DNA of 60,000 nucleotides from Symbiodinium natans (lineage: Eukaryota > Sar > Dinophyceae > Suessiales > Symbiodiniaceae). Positions 50,116 through 59,880 of this stretch are shown here, piece after piece. Positions within the stretch are counted from its first letter, which is position 1; every line of letters begins with the position of its first letter. The notes under the pieces were generated by a model. That model worked only from the letters and a program-made list of their open reading frames with translations. It ran no database searches and was not told where the DNA came from. The stretch lies in the NCBI GenBank assembly GCA_905221605.1, contig CAJNDS010000724.1, forward strand, positions 75,001 to 135,000, read 5' to 3'. A program made the position numbers and the translations under genes.

Positions 50116-50878
50116 AACGAGAAAGGGTTCAGTGTTTGGGGCTTAGAAGGCTTAGCGTGCTGGACGACGACTAAACCCTAAACCCTAAACCCTAAACGGG
50201 TTGCAACGCCACAGCTGCACGCAGAGGCTGCCGGGACACTGAAAATCGCGGGGTGAAAATCGGAAGTTGGACGAAGCTACCCTACCACACAGACCCCTTG
50301 GAGTGAAACTGGGACCTCCAGTGTTCAGGGTTTAGGGTTTAGGGTTTAGGGTTTAGGGTTTAGGGTTTAGGGTTTAGGGTTAGTGTTCAGGGGTGTAGAG
50401 GTGAGGGCTTAGGGCTTCGAGCTTTAACCTGCTGCCTACACGCAGATGCCTGAGCCTCAGGGTACAGGGCGCAGGATTTAGGAGTTAGGATCGAAGGTTT
50501 GGGGTTGAGGGTTTAGGGTTTGGGGTTTGGGGTTTAGGGTTTAGGGTTCAGGGTATAGGGTACATTCGGGGTTAGGATGGATGTCCAAGAGTCTGCTGGA
50601 TAGGGATTGTCTTATATCCCGAAGCCAATCTCATCTAAGCCTGAGAAACCCTAAGCTCTCTAGTCAACACACCGGTGTACTTGCTTGACCTTGGATAGAG
50701 GTTTGGGGTTTAGGGTTTCGAGGCTTAGGAGTTTGTTGGGCATAGGGTTAACCCGTCGCTGTACCCGGCAACGCCGTATCCGCATGCGACCACGCCGCAT
50801 GGGCCTCCAAGAGCTTCACGCCTCATCCACTCTGAGGGCAGGGAACGTCATTAGGTTTAGAGTTTAGGGTCTAGGGTT

Positions 50879-50932
50879 GGGATGTTCCGCCTTATACTAA
50901 CAGTCCTCGATAGGGATTGGAATAGGAGGCAC
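50879..50932. mobile_element. Element C2, single arm
   Basis: GATGTTCCGCCTTATACTAA plus the following bases match the left arm of C3; no right arm is seen. Confidence 0.6.
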
Positions 50933-50940
50933 TGCCTCGA

Positions 50941-51171
50941 ATATTCAAACTCGGCTTGTCAGCTGTGTAGACAAATATCTTGAGAACATTCAGAATGATA
51001 CCAGGCGCTTTGGATGAATTTACTTAAACTCTGCTTGTCAGCTGTTTCGACAAATAACTTGGAACCCAGGGGTTTCAGTGGATTGAATAGTTGGCCTTCC
51101 CAAGGCGCTGTGAATTTACTTGCGTACGCTCCGCTTGTGAGCTGTTTCGACAAGTAACGTGGACCGTTCAC
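50941..51171 (-). repeat. Three diverged repeats of about 80 bp
   Basis: CTTGTCAGCTGTGTAGACAA, CTTGTCAGCTGTTTCGACAA and CTTGTGAGCTGTTTCGACAA recur at about 80-bp spacing. The minus frame (70 codons) reads through all three (FVETADKQSLSKF). Coding status unknown. Confidence 0.7.
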
Positions 51172-51258
51172 GATGATGCCACATACAATTTCTATTTAGT
51201 CTGGTCTTGAGGGTTTAGGGTTTAGGGTGTAGGGTTTAGGGCTTAGGGCGAAGCCTAC

Positions 51259-51605
51259 CCGTCCCAAGATTAAGCCGGGCCGCAGCATCAATCGTCTCCA
51301 AGGGCGACGGAACCTTGAAACACATTGGTCTTGGTAGCCCAGTCGCCATATTATCATAAGGGTGACCTTTTTGGGGTTGCTTACCTTCTGAGGGGTCCCT
51401 GAACCAAAAACAGGGAAAAGGGCACCACTGGGCTGCCTTCTTGTCTTCGTGATATCACAACATACACCGCCAGATGTTCCCCCTTATACTAACAGTCCTT
51501 AATCGGGTTAACCCCCTATTGTAATCCCTATTTAGGACTGTTAGTATAAGGGGGAACATCCCAAACCGAATCCCTCTCGTCATTTTTGTGAGCCACGCCC
51601 CAAAC
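51259..51605 (-). CDS. Three short islands split exactly by elements C3 and A7
   Basis: Open islands 51561-51605 (VWGVAHKNDERDSVWD), 51444-51472 (CCDITKTR) and 51259-51328 (PMCFKVPSPLETIDAAARLN, donor G|GTAGGC) are separated by nothing but two TIR elements. Removing the elements leaves one continuous frame across A7. The product is unknown and lies just downstream of the IleRS end. Confidence 0.5.
51334..51438. mobile_element. Element A7, introner-like TIR element with direct flanking repeat
   Basis: Ends GGTAGCCCAGTCGCC and CACTGGGCTGCC are inverted copies, flanked by TCTTG direct repeats (51329-51333 and 51439-51443). Both sides are open minus-strand islands that join in frame when the element and one flank copy are removed. 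Confidence 0.78.
51473..51560. mobile_element. Element C3, 88-bp TIR element with 27-bp perfect arms
   Basis: Starts GATGTTCCCCCTTATACTAA and ends with its inverse; the arms are identical over 27 bp with a spacer of about 30 bp. TGG flanks both sides, as at C1. It separates two open islands and is 35 bp from element A7. Confidence 0.88.
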
Positions 51606-51705
51606 CTAGAGCTCTAGTTTGCCGGGTTGCGTGTTCGGGGTAGAGTACCATAGCCCCTAACCCCCCAGCCCTAACCCCTAACCCCGAAACCCTAAACCCT
51701 AAACC

Positions 51706-54700
51706 CTATTCCTGAACCCTAAAAAGAAAGCGCAAGCCCCATAAGACTCCCACGCCCAGCTCCTGCACCACATCCGCACAGCGGTGGCAGAGGGTGGGAT
51801 GCTCCTCTGCAAAAAATCGGGTTCCAGTTTGTGGGCTGTAGGGGGTTTGGGCTCGGGGGGTTAGGGTGTAGGGTGCAGGATTAGGGTTTAGGGTTTAGGG
51901 TTTAGGGTTTAGGGTTTAGGGTTTAGGGTTTAGGGTTTAGGGTTTAGGGTTTAGGGTTTAGGGTTTAGGGTTTAGGGTTTAGGGTTTCGGGTTTAGGGTT
52001 TATTGTTCAGGGTTTTGGGTTTGGGCTCAGGGGTTTTCTGGTTTTGGGATTCAGGATTGAGACTTTAGGATTTCGGGTGCTTAGCGGGTGTTAGAGTTGT
52101 AGGGCTTTGGGTCTACGTGAAGGCTCATTCGCTTAGATACAAGTAGGCCCTCAAATGCGCCACTACAAGTTTCAGCCATTGTTCCTCTGCTTACACCAGC
52201 ACTCGTATCTACCATGAACCTTCGTGTATGGATTAGGGTTGAGGTTTTTGAGCTGCGCAGGGCTCGGGGTTTGGACCCCTTAGCGGGTTTGGACCCCTTA
52301 GCGAAACCTTACCCAACCCTAAACCCCTAAACCCCTAAACCCCTAAACCCCTAAACCCCTAAACCCCTAAACCCCGAAACCCCGAAACCCCGAAACCCCT
52401 GAACCCCTGAACCCCTAAACCCCTAAACCCCTAAACCCCTAAACCCCGAAACCCCGAAACCCCTAAAACCCTAAACCCCTAAACCCCTAAACCCCTTAAC
52501 CCCTAAACCCCTAAACCCCTAAACCCCTAACCCCCTAAACCCCTAAACCCCTAAACCCCTAAACCCCTAAACCCCTAAACCCCTAAACCCCTAAACCCCT
52601 AAACCCCTAAACCCCTAAACCCCAAACCCCTAATTAAACCCGAACCCCTGAACCCTAAACCCTAAACCCATAAACCCTAAACCCCTAACCCTAAACCCTA
52701 AACCCCACATGCCTTGCAGTCGCCCACCGTCTCGCTGTAGACCCAACATCGCTCGCACTTGTGCCCCGCAGCACCTCGGAGGGGCTCTCTCTTTTGAGTT
52801 TTTCTTTCTGGGTGTTGCTGTTTAGGGCTTAGGGCTTAGGGTTTAGGGTTTAGGGTTTAGGGATTAGGGTTTAGGGTTTAGGGTTTAGGGTTTAGGGTAT
52901 AGGGTTTAGGGTTTAGGGTTTAGGGTTTAGGGCTTGGATTTAGGGTTTAGGGTTTAGGGTTCAGGGTTTAGGGTTCAGGGTTCAGGGTTTAGGGTTTAGG
53001 GTTTAGGGTTTAGGGTTTAGGGTTTAGGGCTTAGGGAGACGAACAGTATGGGAATAGGAATCATCTTCGTCTATACGTATATACTTAAACTGTTCATATA
53101 CTTATATAACTATATAAGAAAAGCTCTATAACTATACAGCGATATAACTCTGTAACTATATAACTACAGAACTATATAACTATATAACTATGTAACTATA
53201 TAACTATATAACTATGTAACTATATAACTATATAACTATATAACTTTACACTTATGTGTATATATAATATATGTATAATCTAAACAATATCTATGAGTAT
53301 GCATATTATATGTGATTCTGCTTGAGGACCCTTGGCCTTTCCCCAAAAAAACCTACGTCCTGAGGGCGGCGAATTCTGAGGGCAGGACGAGAGACCATCA
53401 CGAAAACGCCTAGGTCCTGAGCTTGGCTGCTTCTGTTCGAAACCCTGAACCCTAATCCGCAAACCCTAAACCCTAAACCCTAAACCCTAAACCCCAAACC
53501 CCAAACCCCAAACCCCAAACCCCAAACCCCAAACCCCAAACCCCAAACCCCAAACCCCAAACCCCAAACCCTAAACCCTAAACCCTAAACCACAGCATGC
53601 CTACCTTTCTCCAACCTTACTCCGCCCTCAAGCCTCTCTGCTTAATAGGAACTGTCCAAGACGAGGACCATAACCTACAGAGCGGCCACTTTCAGGCAGT
53701 GTAGGGGCCTTAACAAGTAGAATAGGGCCTTGAGGGTTATTCTCGTATAAATGTAAAGGGACCATAAGGGAATGCTACTAGAAATTCTTCCGACCCTATA
53801 GTACCCTGCACAAACATTTCAACGGCTTCAACCTCGGGCACCAGGAAGGAGGACCATACGAGTAGCTCTTTATACTCCCCGTCGAGCCATCACATAAATG
53901 TTGTGGACTCCCCTCGGGGGTTACATAACAAATGCCCGAAACCCTGAACCCTGAACCCTAAACCCTAAACCTAAACGGTGACCTTGTCCTCCGCGCACGG
54001 CGAGTCCTGTACCGAAGAGCGGCAGGGAAGGTTTTCGAAGGGTAGCTTACATGGTCCCTTAGTATGGGGCCCTTAAAGGGGTATATACCTCTTCTATACC
54101 CCTGACGTATTTAGTGACCATATTCAGGGCCCATGAAACCTCAGAGGGTTTGGGGGGTTCGAGACCCTCAGGGCCCTTGAAGCCCCGGAGACCTGAGACC
54201 TCAAAGCAGCACGCCCCGTACACCCTAAACCCTAAACCCTAAACCCTAAGTCCTAAGCCCTAAACCCTAAACCCTAAACCCTAAACCGGGCGAAAGGTCG
54301 AGCGACTCCACTAGGTGCCTTAGTTTCTGCAGGACTTGTAACACAAGAAAGTGGAAATCGAAGATTTCATCTTCAGGGTTTAGGGTTAAGGGTTCAGGGT
54401 TCAGGGTTTAGGGTTTAGGGCTTGGGGTTTAGGGTTTAGGGCTTGCATCATGCTGTCCACTACCATTACGGAGCGGAAGATCGGGGAACATCACAGAAAA
54501 GTTACCTGGTTGGCCCTTGAAAGCCGCTAAAGAAGATTGCCCTCTTACAGCCAAGAAGGTAACATGCACAATCTCCCTAAACGTGTCCGACATGCATTTA
54601 GAGTCTTTTCACGTTAAAGAACCCTAAATTTAGGGCTTTTTAAATGTTAAAAACCAAAATCTCCCTAAACATGTCCTACAGGCAAGCCCTCTTACACCGA

Positions 54701-57700
54701 AGAAGGTAACATGCCCAATCTCCCCAAGCATGCTCCGAAATGGTCTAGTCTAAGCCCAGCAAGGAAGATGTAAAGTATACCTAGCTATCCCTAAACCCTA
54801 AACCCTAAACCCTAAATCTTCAGGGTTTAGGGTTTAGGGTTTAGGGTTTAGGGTTTAGGGTTTAGGGTTTAGGGTTCAGGGCCCTAAAGCCTAAAGCCTA
54901 AACCCTAACCCCTAAAGCCCCAAGCACGGCAGGTCTTCGGAGTCCTCGGAAAGTTCAGGGAGCTCGTCCACGCACTCGAACTCCGCCTGCGACACCTGGG
55001 TGTTCGGTAAAAAAATTTTTTGACAGGTAAAAAAAAAAAATTACCTAAAAAAATTTTTTGCCTGTCAGGAGGGTTGAGGGGTCAAAGGTTTCGTGTTTAG
55101 CTTAGGGTCTAGGGTTTAGGTAGGGTCTAGGTTTAGGTAGGGTTTAGGGTTTGGGGTTTGGGGTTTGGGGTTTAGGGTCTAGGGTTCAGGGTTCAGGGTT
55201 TAGGGGGTACTAAGAGCTTGTGGGGTTCTAGGGTCTTTGAAAACTCTTGTTGGTGCAGCCCCAGTCTGTCCCTTTTTCGGGCGAACCAAACAGTCCCCCA
55301 GCAAAGGGGCCCCTGGTCAAGGAGGAACCGTCTACAAAACCTGCGACCTATTTCAATGAGAGCTTCCCCTCGTGGCCTGAAAATTCGTTGAGGGGGTCAA
55401 CTTGGCAAGGTTGCCGTTCACGAAAACTGGAAGCCCACGAGTGAGCTTCCCCTTCAAGGAGGTAGGCGAGGCTACTGAGCCTTTAGGGGTACAGAGAAAC
55501 CCATGCCCATAGCCGACGTAGAGGCCCAGGGCAAACAAACATCTGTTTTGTGCTGGCTCGGGGCACTTCTTTTAACACCTAAACCCTGAACCCTAAACCC
55601 TGAACCCTAAACCCTGAAACCTAAACCCTAAACCCTAAATCCCAAACCCTAAAGGCTCACAGCTGGCCCATCCACATCCGGAAATCAACAGGGCACTCGG
55701 CCCCGATTTATTGCTTTCTCCATCTTCCAAGGGTGGAGCATGCAGAACTTCATTTGCCCCCTAGTCTGCCACTCCAGCTTTCGGTCCACAGTCTTTGCTG
55801 GTCTCTGCCCACCATCTCAATCTCACACGCCAGCGGTTTGTGGTTGAGAGGTCGCTATAAACGGAACACCCGGCAGGCATCCATACCGTTGCTTCCACTT
55901 CCGAATACCCTGAAATGAGGCGCCGTGAGCTTAGCCCTGAACCCTAAACCCAAACCCTAAACCCTAAACCCCAAACCTAAACCCTAAACCCCAAACCCTA
56001 AACCCCAAACCCTAAACACTAAACCCCAAACCCTAAACCCCAAACCCTAAACCCCCCAAACCCTAAACCCCAAACCCTAGTCACTGCTGGGCCCCCGGGC
56101 GGAGAGGAGCCAGTTCAGACCATCGGCCTCCCGATGCTCGGCCTTGCCCTGACAGCGGTTTAGCGTTCAGGGTTTTGGGGTTTACGGTTCAGGGTTTGGG
56201 GTTTAGGATGTGGAGGGTTTGGGGTTTAGGGTTTAGGGTTTAGGGCTTAGGGCTTAGGGGTTAGGGTTTAGGGTTTATAGTTTACAGGGCTTAGGGCTTA
56301 GGGCTTAGGGCTTAGGGCTTAGGGCTTAGGGCTTAGGGCTTCAGGAGTTTAACAGGCTTTGGGTGGCTTGGGTGCTTTAGGGGGGGTTTAGGTTTGGGGT
56401 TGAGGGTTTAGGGTTTCGGGCTTGCGTTAGGGGGTTTAGGGGGTTTATGGGGTTCAGGGGGTGGTTTAGGAGGTTTACGCTCCTCCGCAGCCGCGTCATC
56501 GCCACCTTCGCCGCCTTCCTGATCGACTATCTAAGACTGAACAGTCCGACCACGAACATGTCAGGGATCCCATGCAAGCTCCCGCGGCTGGCGCCCGGGC
56601 CGCAAAGGGGTCTCAGTGCTGCGGGCTTCGCGGAGCTTGGCCGCCGCCTCCTTGCGGCGCATGCGCCGCTTCTTTTTCGCCCGATTGGCGACATCCTGCG
56701 GGGCGTCCCTTCTGGGCGCATGCAAGTTGCAGGGAACGGGGACCAGGGTTTGCCCCAGGGCGCGTAGATTTACAGGGTTCTGCTACAGGGTCCCTACGCA
56801 AGCATAGGCGAGCAGAGGGTTCTGCTACGGGTCCTCAGGGCTCTGGTTGCCCTTGCCGGGTTCGCAGACTCTGGCCGGAGTTAGGGGGTTTAGGGGGTTT
56901 GGGGGGTTTAGGGGATTTTGGGGGGTTTAGGGGGTTTAGGGGATTTAGGAAGTTTAGGGGGTTTAGGGGGTTTAGGAAGTTCAGGGGGTTACGGGGGTTT
57001 AAGGGGTCTAGGGGGTTTAGGAGGCTTAGGGGGTTTAGCTTTGGGAGGTCTGTTGGGTTTAGGGGGTTTCGGGAGTCTAGGGTTTCGGTTTGGGGCGTTG
57101 GTGCTTGAGGTTTAGGGTTTGAAAGCTTAAGCTTGATGGTCACACTTGCCCAGACGATTCGGCGTTGATGGCGGATATGTGTGGATGTCACGAACCCTTA
57201 ACCCTAAACCCTAAACCCTCAACCCCAAACCCTAAACCCTAAACCTAGAACCTCCACCCTACACTAAAGCCTAAACCCTAAACCCTCAACCCCAAACCCT
57301 AAACCCTAAAGGGTTGCAAGCAACTGCCAGGTGCTGTGTTGAATCACGCAGAGCTAGGCTTTACCTCTACCCTACAGTTCAACGCATCAGGGCAAAGACG
57401 CTAGACCTTACCCTAAACCCTAATTAAACACTAAACCCTAAACCCTAAACCCTAAACCCTAAACCCCAAACCCCAAACCCTAAACCCTAAACCCTAAACC
57501 CCCCCCCCCCTCCCCACGCGCACGGGCCCAAAACCAGACAAGCCGCCATCCGCGCCAAGGGCTCTTCCAAGCCGGACTCCTTGAGGTAAGAGACCTTCAA
57601 GCAGGCCTGACGACTGTTGGGTTTAGGGTTTAGGGCTTGGGGTTTCGGATTTAGGGTTTAGGGTTTAGGGTTTGGGGTTTAGGGTCTGGGGTTAAGGGCT

Positions 57701-59501
57701 TAGGGTTTAGGGTTTAGAATTTTGGGGTTTGGGGTTTGGGGTTTGGGGTTTAGGGTTTAGGGTTTAGGGTTTAGGGTTTAGGGTTTAGGGTTTAGGGTTT
57801 AGGGTTTAGGGTTTAGGGTTTAGGGTTTAGGGTGTAGGGTTTAGGGTTTAGGGGGTCAGGGCTTAGAGGCTTCAGGTTTGAAGAAGGGAACCCTTTTGCA
57901 ACCCTAAACCCTAAACCCGGAACCCTAAACCCTAAACCCTAAACCCTAAACCCGAAACCCTAAACCCTGAACCCCAAAACAATAGGACACTCTCCCGGAT
58001 GTTTTCAGCAAAGTACGTTCAAAGGCCTCCAGGGGAGAGCCCAGCAACTTCGCGCTCCGCGCCCTTTCCAGGGCCTGGTTCGTAGTGTCCCGCCTGGGTT
58101 GGGGTTTAGGGTTTAGGGTTTAGGGTTTAGGGTTTAGGGTTTAGGGTTTAGGGTTTAGGGTTTAGGGTTTAGGGTTTAGGGTTTAGGGTTTAGGGTTTAG
58201 GGTTTAGGGTTTCGGGTTTCGGGTTTCGGGTTTCGGGTTTCGGGTTTGAGGGTTTGAGGGTCTGAGGGTCTGAGGGTTAAGCCTGAGGCAGGCCTTCGAG
58301 ATGAGGTTTGTGGGGGTTCGGGGTTCAGTGTTCAAAGTAGTCTTGTAAGGGTAATATAGGGATGATTATCTCTCTCTCTCTCTCTCTCTCTTTTCTATGC
58401 TTCTTCTATTTTATCTTATTCTTATTTTTCATGTGTTTCTTCTGTTTTCCTTTTTTTTTTTGGGGGGGGGGGGGAGGGTTCTTGAGCAAACAGAGGTAAA
58501 ACCTCAACCTTGTGGGGGGTTCGGGGGGTTCGGTGTTCGGGGTGGGTGGTCGCTGCAGGCATGCGCTGCTGGCTGCTGCACTTCTTCCCACGCCCTCTCA
58601 ACGGCCATCTGCTTAAGAACCCCCACAAAACAATATGTAATATGCACGTATTCTTTCCTTATGAGGGCAAGGAGGGAAAACTATCTTTGTTTTTGGGGCG
58701 TCTTAAGCAAATAGTGGTAAGACCTCAACCTTAAACCCTCTAAACCCTCAACCCTGAGCCCCAAACCCTAAACTCGAAATCAGGGGCCCTGAACAAAAAA
58801 GCCTAAGCCCCAAACTCTAAAACCCTAAACCCCTAAACCCTAAACCCCAAACTCTAAACCCGGAACCCCAAAAATGCTGAGCGCATCGCAGCGCCAGCAC
58901 CTTCTCGATGTCCAAAACCAAGCCCTCCGCCTGCTTCAAGAAATTTACAAAGCATCGAAGGCATGGGTTGCTTTGGGGGTTTGGATTTAGGGTTTAGGGA
59001 TTAGGGTTTAGGGTTTAGGGTTTAGGGTTTAGGGTTTAGGGTTTAGGGTTCAGGGTTTAGGGTTTAGGGTTTGGGGTTTTAGGGGTTGCTTTGGTAACTT
59101 TAGGGCTTGGGGATTTAGGGTTGAGAGTTTATGGCTGCGGGACGTGGGCTTAGGGGTGCAGCTTTCGGGTGGAAGGCTTGCGGGTTGAGGTTTTTGGGCT
59201 TTCGGGTTTAGGGTAACAGTCCGGCCAGGGGCGTCAAGCGCCCAAGGTCCAGCCGCCACGAACCCTAAACCCAAACCCTCAACCCTAAACCCTCAAACCT
59301 CAGCCCCTAAACCCTGAACCCCAAACCCTAAACCCTAAACCCTGAACCCTGAACCCTGAACCCTAAACCCTGAAGCCTGAACCCTAAACCCTAAACCCTA
59401 AACCCTGAACCAGTGTCCGGACCATGGCATGAATGCCCAGTCGCCTTCTCAGGCATGCCGGGGTAAGGCGTGCACCAGCCAGAAAGGAAGACGCTCTGCT
59501 C
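51706..59501 (-). CDS. ileS-like: Isoleucyl-tRNA synthetase, C-terminal part
   Basis: Charges tRNA-Ile; only the C-terminal anticodon-binding and zinc-finger region is in the window. Well supported exons: 59445-59501, 58890-58930, 58027-58093, about 57540-57606, 52713-52774, 51755-51805. Read together they give SVFLSGW, then IEKVLALRDTTNQALERA with KLLGSPLEACLKV, then KCERCWVYSETVG and EHPTLCHRC. These match S-V-x-L-x-x-W, LLALRxxVNKALExAR, KLIGxSLEA and the bacterial/organellar C-x-x-C-W...H-P-T-L-C-x-R-C finger. All four zinc cysteines are present. Donors are GC or GT, acceptors AG|G, phases fit. Likely an organellar enzyme, since cytosolic IleRS lacks this finger. Several islands between 57.5 and 52.8 kb are unassigned. 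The catalytic part lies beyond 60 kb. Confidence 0.87.
51755..51805 (-). CDS. ileS-like: IleRS zinc-finger exon 2 (EHPTLCHRCADVVQELG)
   Basis: Acceptor T-rich then GCAGAG|G, phase 0. EHPTLCHRCADVVQELG supplies the second cysteine pair. The frame either ends at a GT donor after GGC (51755) or runs on to TAG at 51706-51708. Confidence 0.9.
52315..52690. repeat. 8-bp CCCCTAAA array, over 35 units
   Basis: Octamers with CCCCGAAA and CCCCTGAA variants, directly downstream of an IleRS zinc-finger exon on the coding strand (its intron). Confidence 0.95.
52713..52774 (-). CDS. ileS-like: IleRS zinc-finger exon 1 (KCERCWVYSETVG)
   Basis: A 62-nt exon, acceptor CCGAG|G and donor AAG|GCATGT (GC type). 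AAGHKCERCWVYSETVGDCK carries the first zinc cysteine pair and the invariant tryptophan of the finger. Confidence 0.92.
53080..53282. repeat. AT-rich (AACTATAT)n microsatellite
   Basis: Irregular AACTATAT/AACTATGT units about 200 bp long within the IleRS gene. Confidence 0.9.
53370..53416 (-). CDS. Possible IleRS exon (DLGVFVMVSRP)
   Basis: Acceptor CTCAG|G and phase 0; DLGVFVMVSRP resembles the D-L-x-x-L-F-I-V-S-Q-V strand preceding the zinc finger. The similarity is short and the donor (CCT|GCCCTC proposed) is unproven. Confidence 0.4.
53725..53806. mobile_element. Element G7, short dispersed element
   Basis: TTATTCTCGTATAAATGTAA, AAAGGGACCATAAGGGAATG and ATTCTTCCGACCCTAT recur at 12226-12300, 24496-24590, 35920-36000, 41868-41955 and (inverted) about 46985-47130. 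Confidence 0.7.
54040..54142. mobile_element. Element D2, TIR element
   Basis: Starts GGGTAGCTTACATGGTCCCT and ends AGGGCCCATGAAACCTC; same arms as D1 with a shorter middle. Confidence 0.75.
54539..54745. repeat. 60-bp direct repeat, 147 bp apart
   Basis: GCCCTCTTACAGCCAAGAAG at 54539 and GCCCTCTTACACCGAAGAAG at 54686 start two diverged copies (GGTAACATGC, CAATCTCCC shared); CAAAATCTCCCTAAACATGT between them is a third partial copy. Confidence 0.8.
54929..54995 (-). CDS. Acidic coding island (DELPELSEDSEDLPCL)
   Basis: Acceptor CCCAG|G, frame VSQAEFECVDELPELSEDSE then DLPCLG. It lies within the IleRS span; either a lineage-specific insertion or another gene. Confidence 0.4.
55008..55071. 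repeat. AT-rich hairpin TGACAGG..CCTGTCA
   Basis: Two copies of TAAAAAAATTTTTTG plus TGACAGGTAAAA mirrored by TTTTGCCTGTCA. It sits at the acceptor side of the acidic island 54929-54995. Confidence 0.75.
55833..55908 (-). CDS. Unidentified island (GIRKWKQRYGCLPG)
   Basis: Acceptor TTTCAG|G and a GTGTGA donor enclose GIRKWKQRYGCLPGVPFIAT then SQPQTAG. A second island at 55671-55712 (AECPVDFRMWMGQ, donor GTGAGC) follows on the same strand. Confidence 0.4.
56479..56695 (-). CDS. Charged exon pair: basic then acidic
   Basis: A basic frame from 56695 (acceptor CGCAG|G; ANRAKKKRRMRRKEAAAKLR) is followed at 56479-56518 by a 40-nt exon EGGEGGDDAAAEE with acceptor TCAG|G and donor GTAAAC. With a GC donor after CGC GAA both are phase 0. 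Lies inside the IleRS span; identity open. All other frames here are open too because of GC content. Confidence 0.45.
57540..57606 (-). CDS. ileS-like: IleRS exon, probable (ACLKVSYLKESGLEEPLARM)
   Basis: Acceptor GTCAG|G, phase 0, so the product reads GSPLE-ACLKV as expected after the SLEA motif. The 3' border is uncertain: GC donors at TTG|GCGCGG or further on are possible. Confidence 0.65.
57740..57850. repeat. TTTAGGG array between IleRS exons
   Basis: About 15 units with TTTGGGG units at the left; further arrays at 58100-58208 and 59510-59598 flank the other IleRS exons. Confidence 0.93.
58027..58093 (-). CDS. ileS-like: IleRS exon (RDTTNQALERARSAKLLGSP)
   Basis: A 67-nt exon, acceptor CCAG|G and donor GAG|GCCTTT (GC type). 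RDTTNQALERARSAKLLGSP followed by LE is the conserved R-x-x-V-N-K-A-L-E-x-A-R-x-x-K-L-I-G-x-S-L-E helix of IleRS. Confidence 0.9.
58366..58393. repeat. (CT)n microsatellite and T-rich tract
   Basis: About 13 CT units followed by T-rich DNA to 58470, ending in poly(T)/poly(G). Confidence 0.9.
58468..58740. mobile_element. Element K copies flanking an open island
   Basis: AGCAAACAGAGGTAAAACCT (58491) and AGCAAATAGTGGTAAGACCT (58708) are two copies, each followed by CAACCTT. A related inverted copy is at 8500-8600 (GCTTAAGAACCC). Between them lies a minus frame MAVERAWEEVQQPAAHACSD (58540-58608). Confidence 0.55.
58890..58930 (-). CDS. ileS-like: IleRS exon (AEGLVLDIEKVLALR)
   Basis: A 41-nt exon, acceptor GCAG|G and donor CT|GCGATG (GC type). 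It aligns with the helix W-E-R-L-L-A-L-R-D. The split leucine codon CT+G is completed by the next exon. Confidence 0.82.
59445..59501 (-). CDS. ileS-like: IleRS exon (SVFLSGW..PGMPEK)
   Basis: A 57-nt phase-0 exon, acceptor GGGAG|G and donor AAG|GCGACT (GC type). EEQSVFLSGW corresponds to the conserved E-S-V-H-L-x-D-W-P segment after the catalytic domain. Confidence 0.8.
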
Positions 59502-59639
59502 CTCCCAGGGTTTAGGGTTTAGGGTTTAGGGTTTAGGGTTTAGGGTTTAGGGTTTAGGGTTTAGGGTTTAGGGTTTAGGGTTTAGGGTTTAGGGTTTACA
59601 GTTTCGGGTTTAGGTTTAGGGTGTAGGTGATATTTGGTC

Positions 59640-59880
59640 GCCAAACAAAAAGCCGTAAAGCTGTTGCCAGTATCTGATAGTCACTATATAACCCATGCGG
59701 TAGAAAAATTCTGAACTTGGAGGCTAGCTTAGGGTTGACCACGGTTTCGAAAAGGGGGCTCGCCAAAAACAATGAAGGGACGTGAGGCTGCGCGAATGCA
59801 CCTTGCACCTGCAAAAGTCGGCTTTCAGCAATGACAGCATCCGTACAGAAAACACGCTGGTTCGTGCACTTTTTCATCTT
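59640..59880 (-). CDS. Unidentified coding island at the right edge
   Basis: About 80 codons on the minus strand: KCTNQRVFCTDAVIAESRLL, FAQPHVPSLFLASPLFETVV, FRIFLPHGLYSDYQILATAL. Not telomeric. It precedes the first IleRS exon found and could be upstream sequence of that gene, but no match was recognised. Confidence 0.35.

Noticed and set aside
55247-55538. Opposed frames of about 60 codons on both strands
   Set aside because: Plus (GEPNSPPAKGPLVKEEPSTK) and minus (YVGYGHGFLCTPKGSVASPT) are equally plausible; neither shows a family or clear splice borders.
56835-57191. LNPLNP and GGLGGLG repeat frames
   Set aside because: Translations of GGGGGTTTA-type repeats in both directions.
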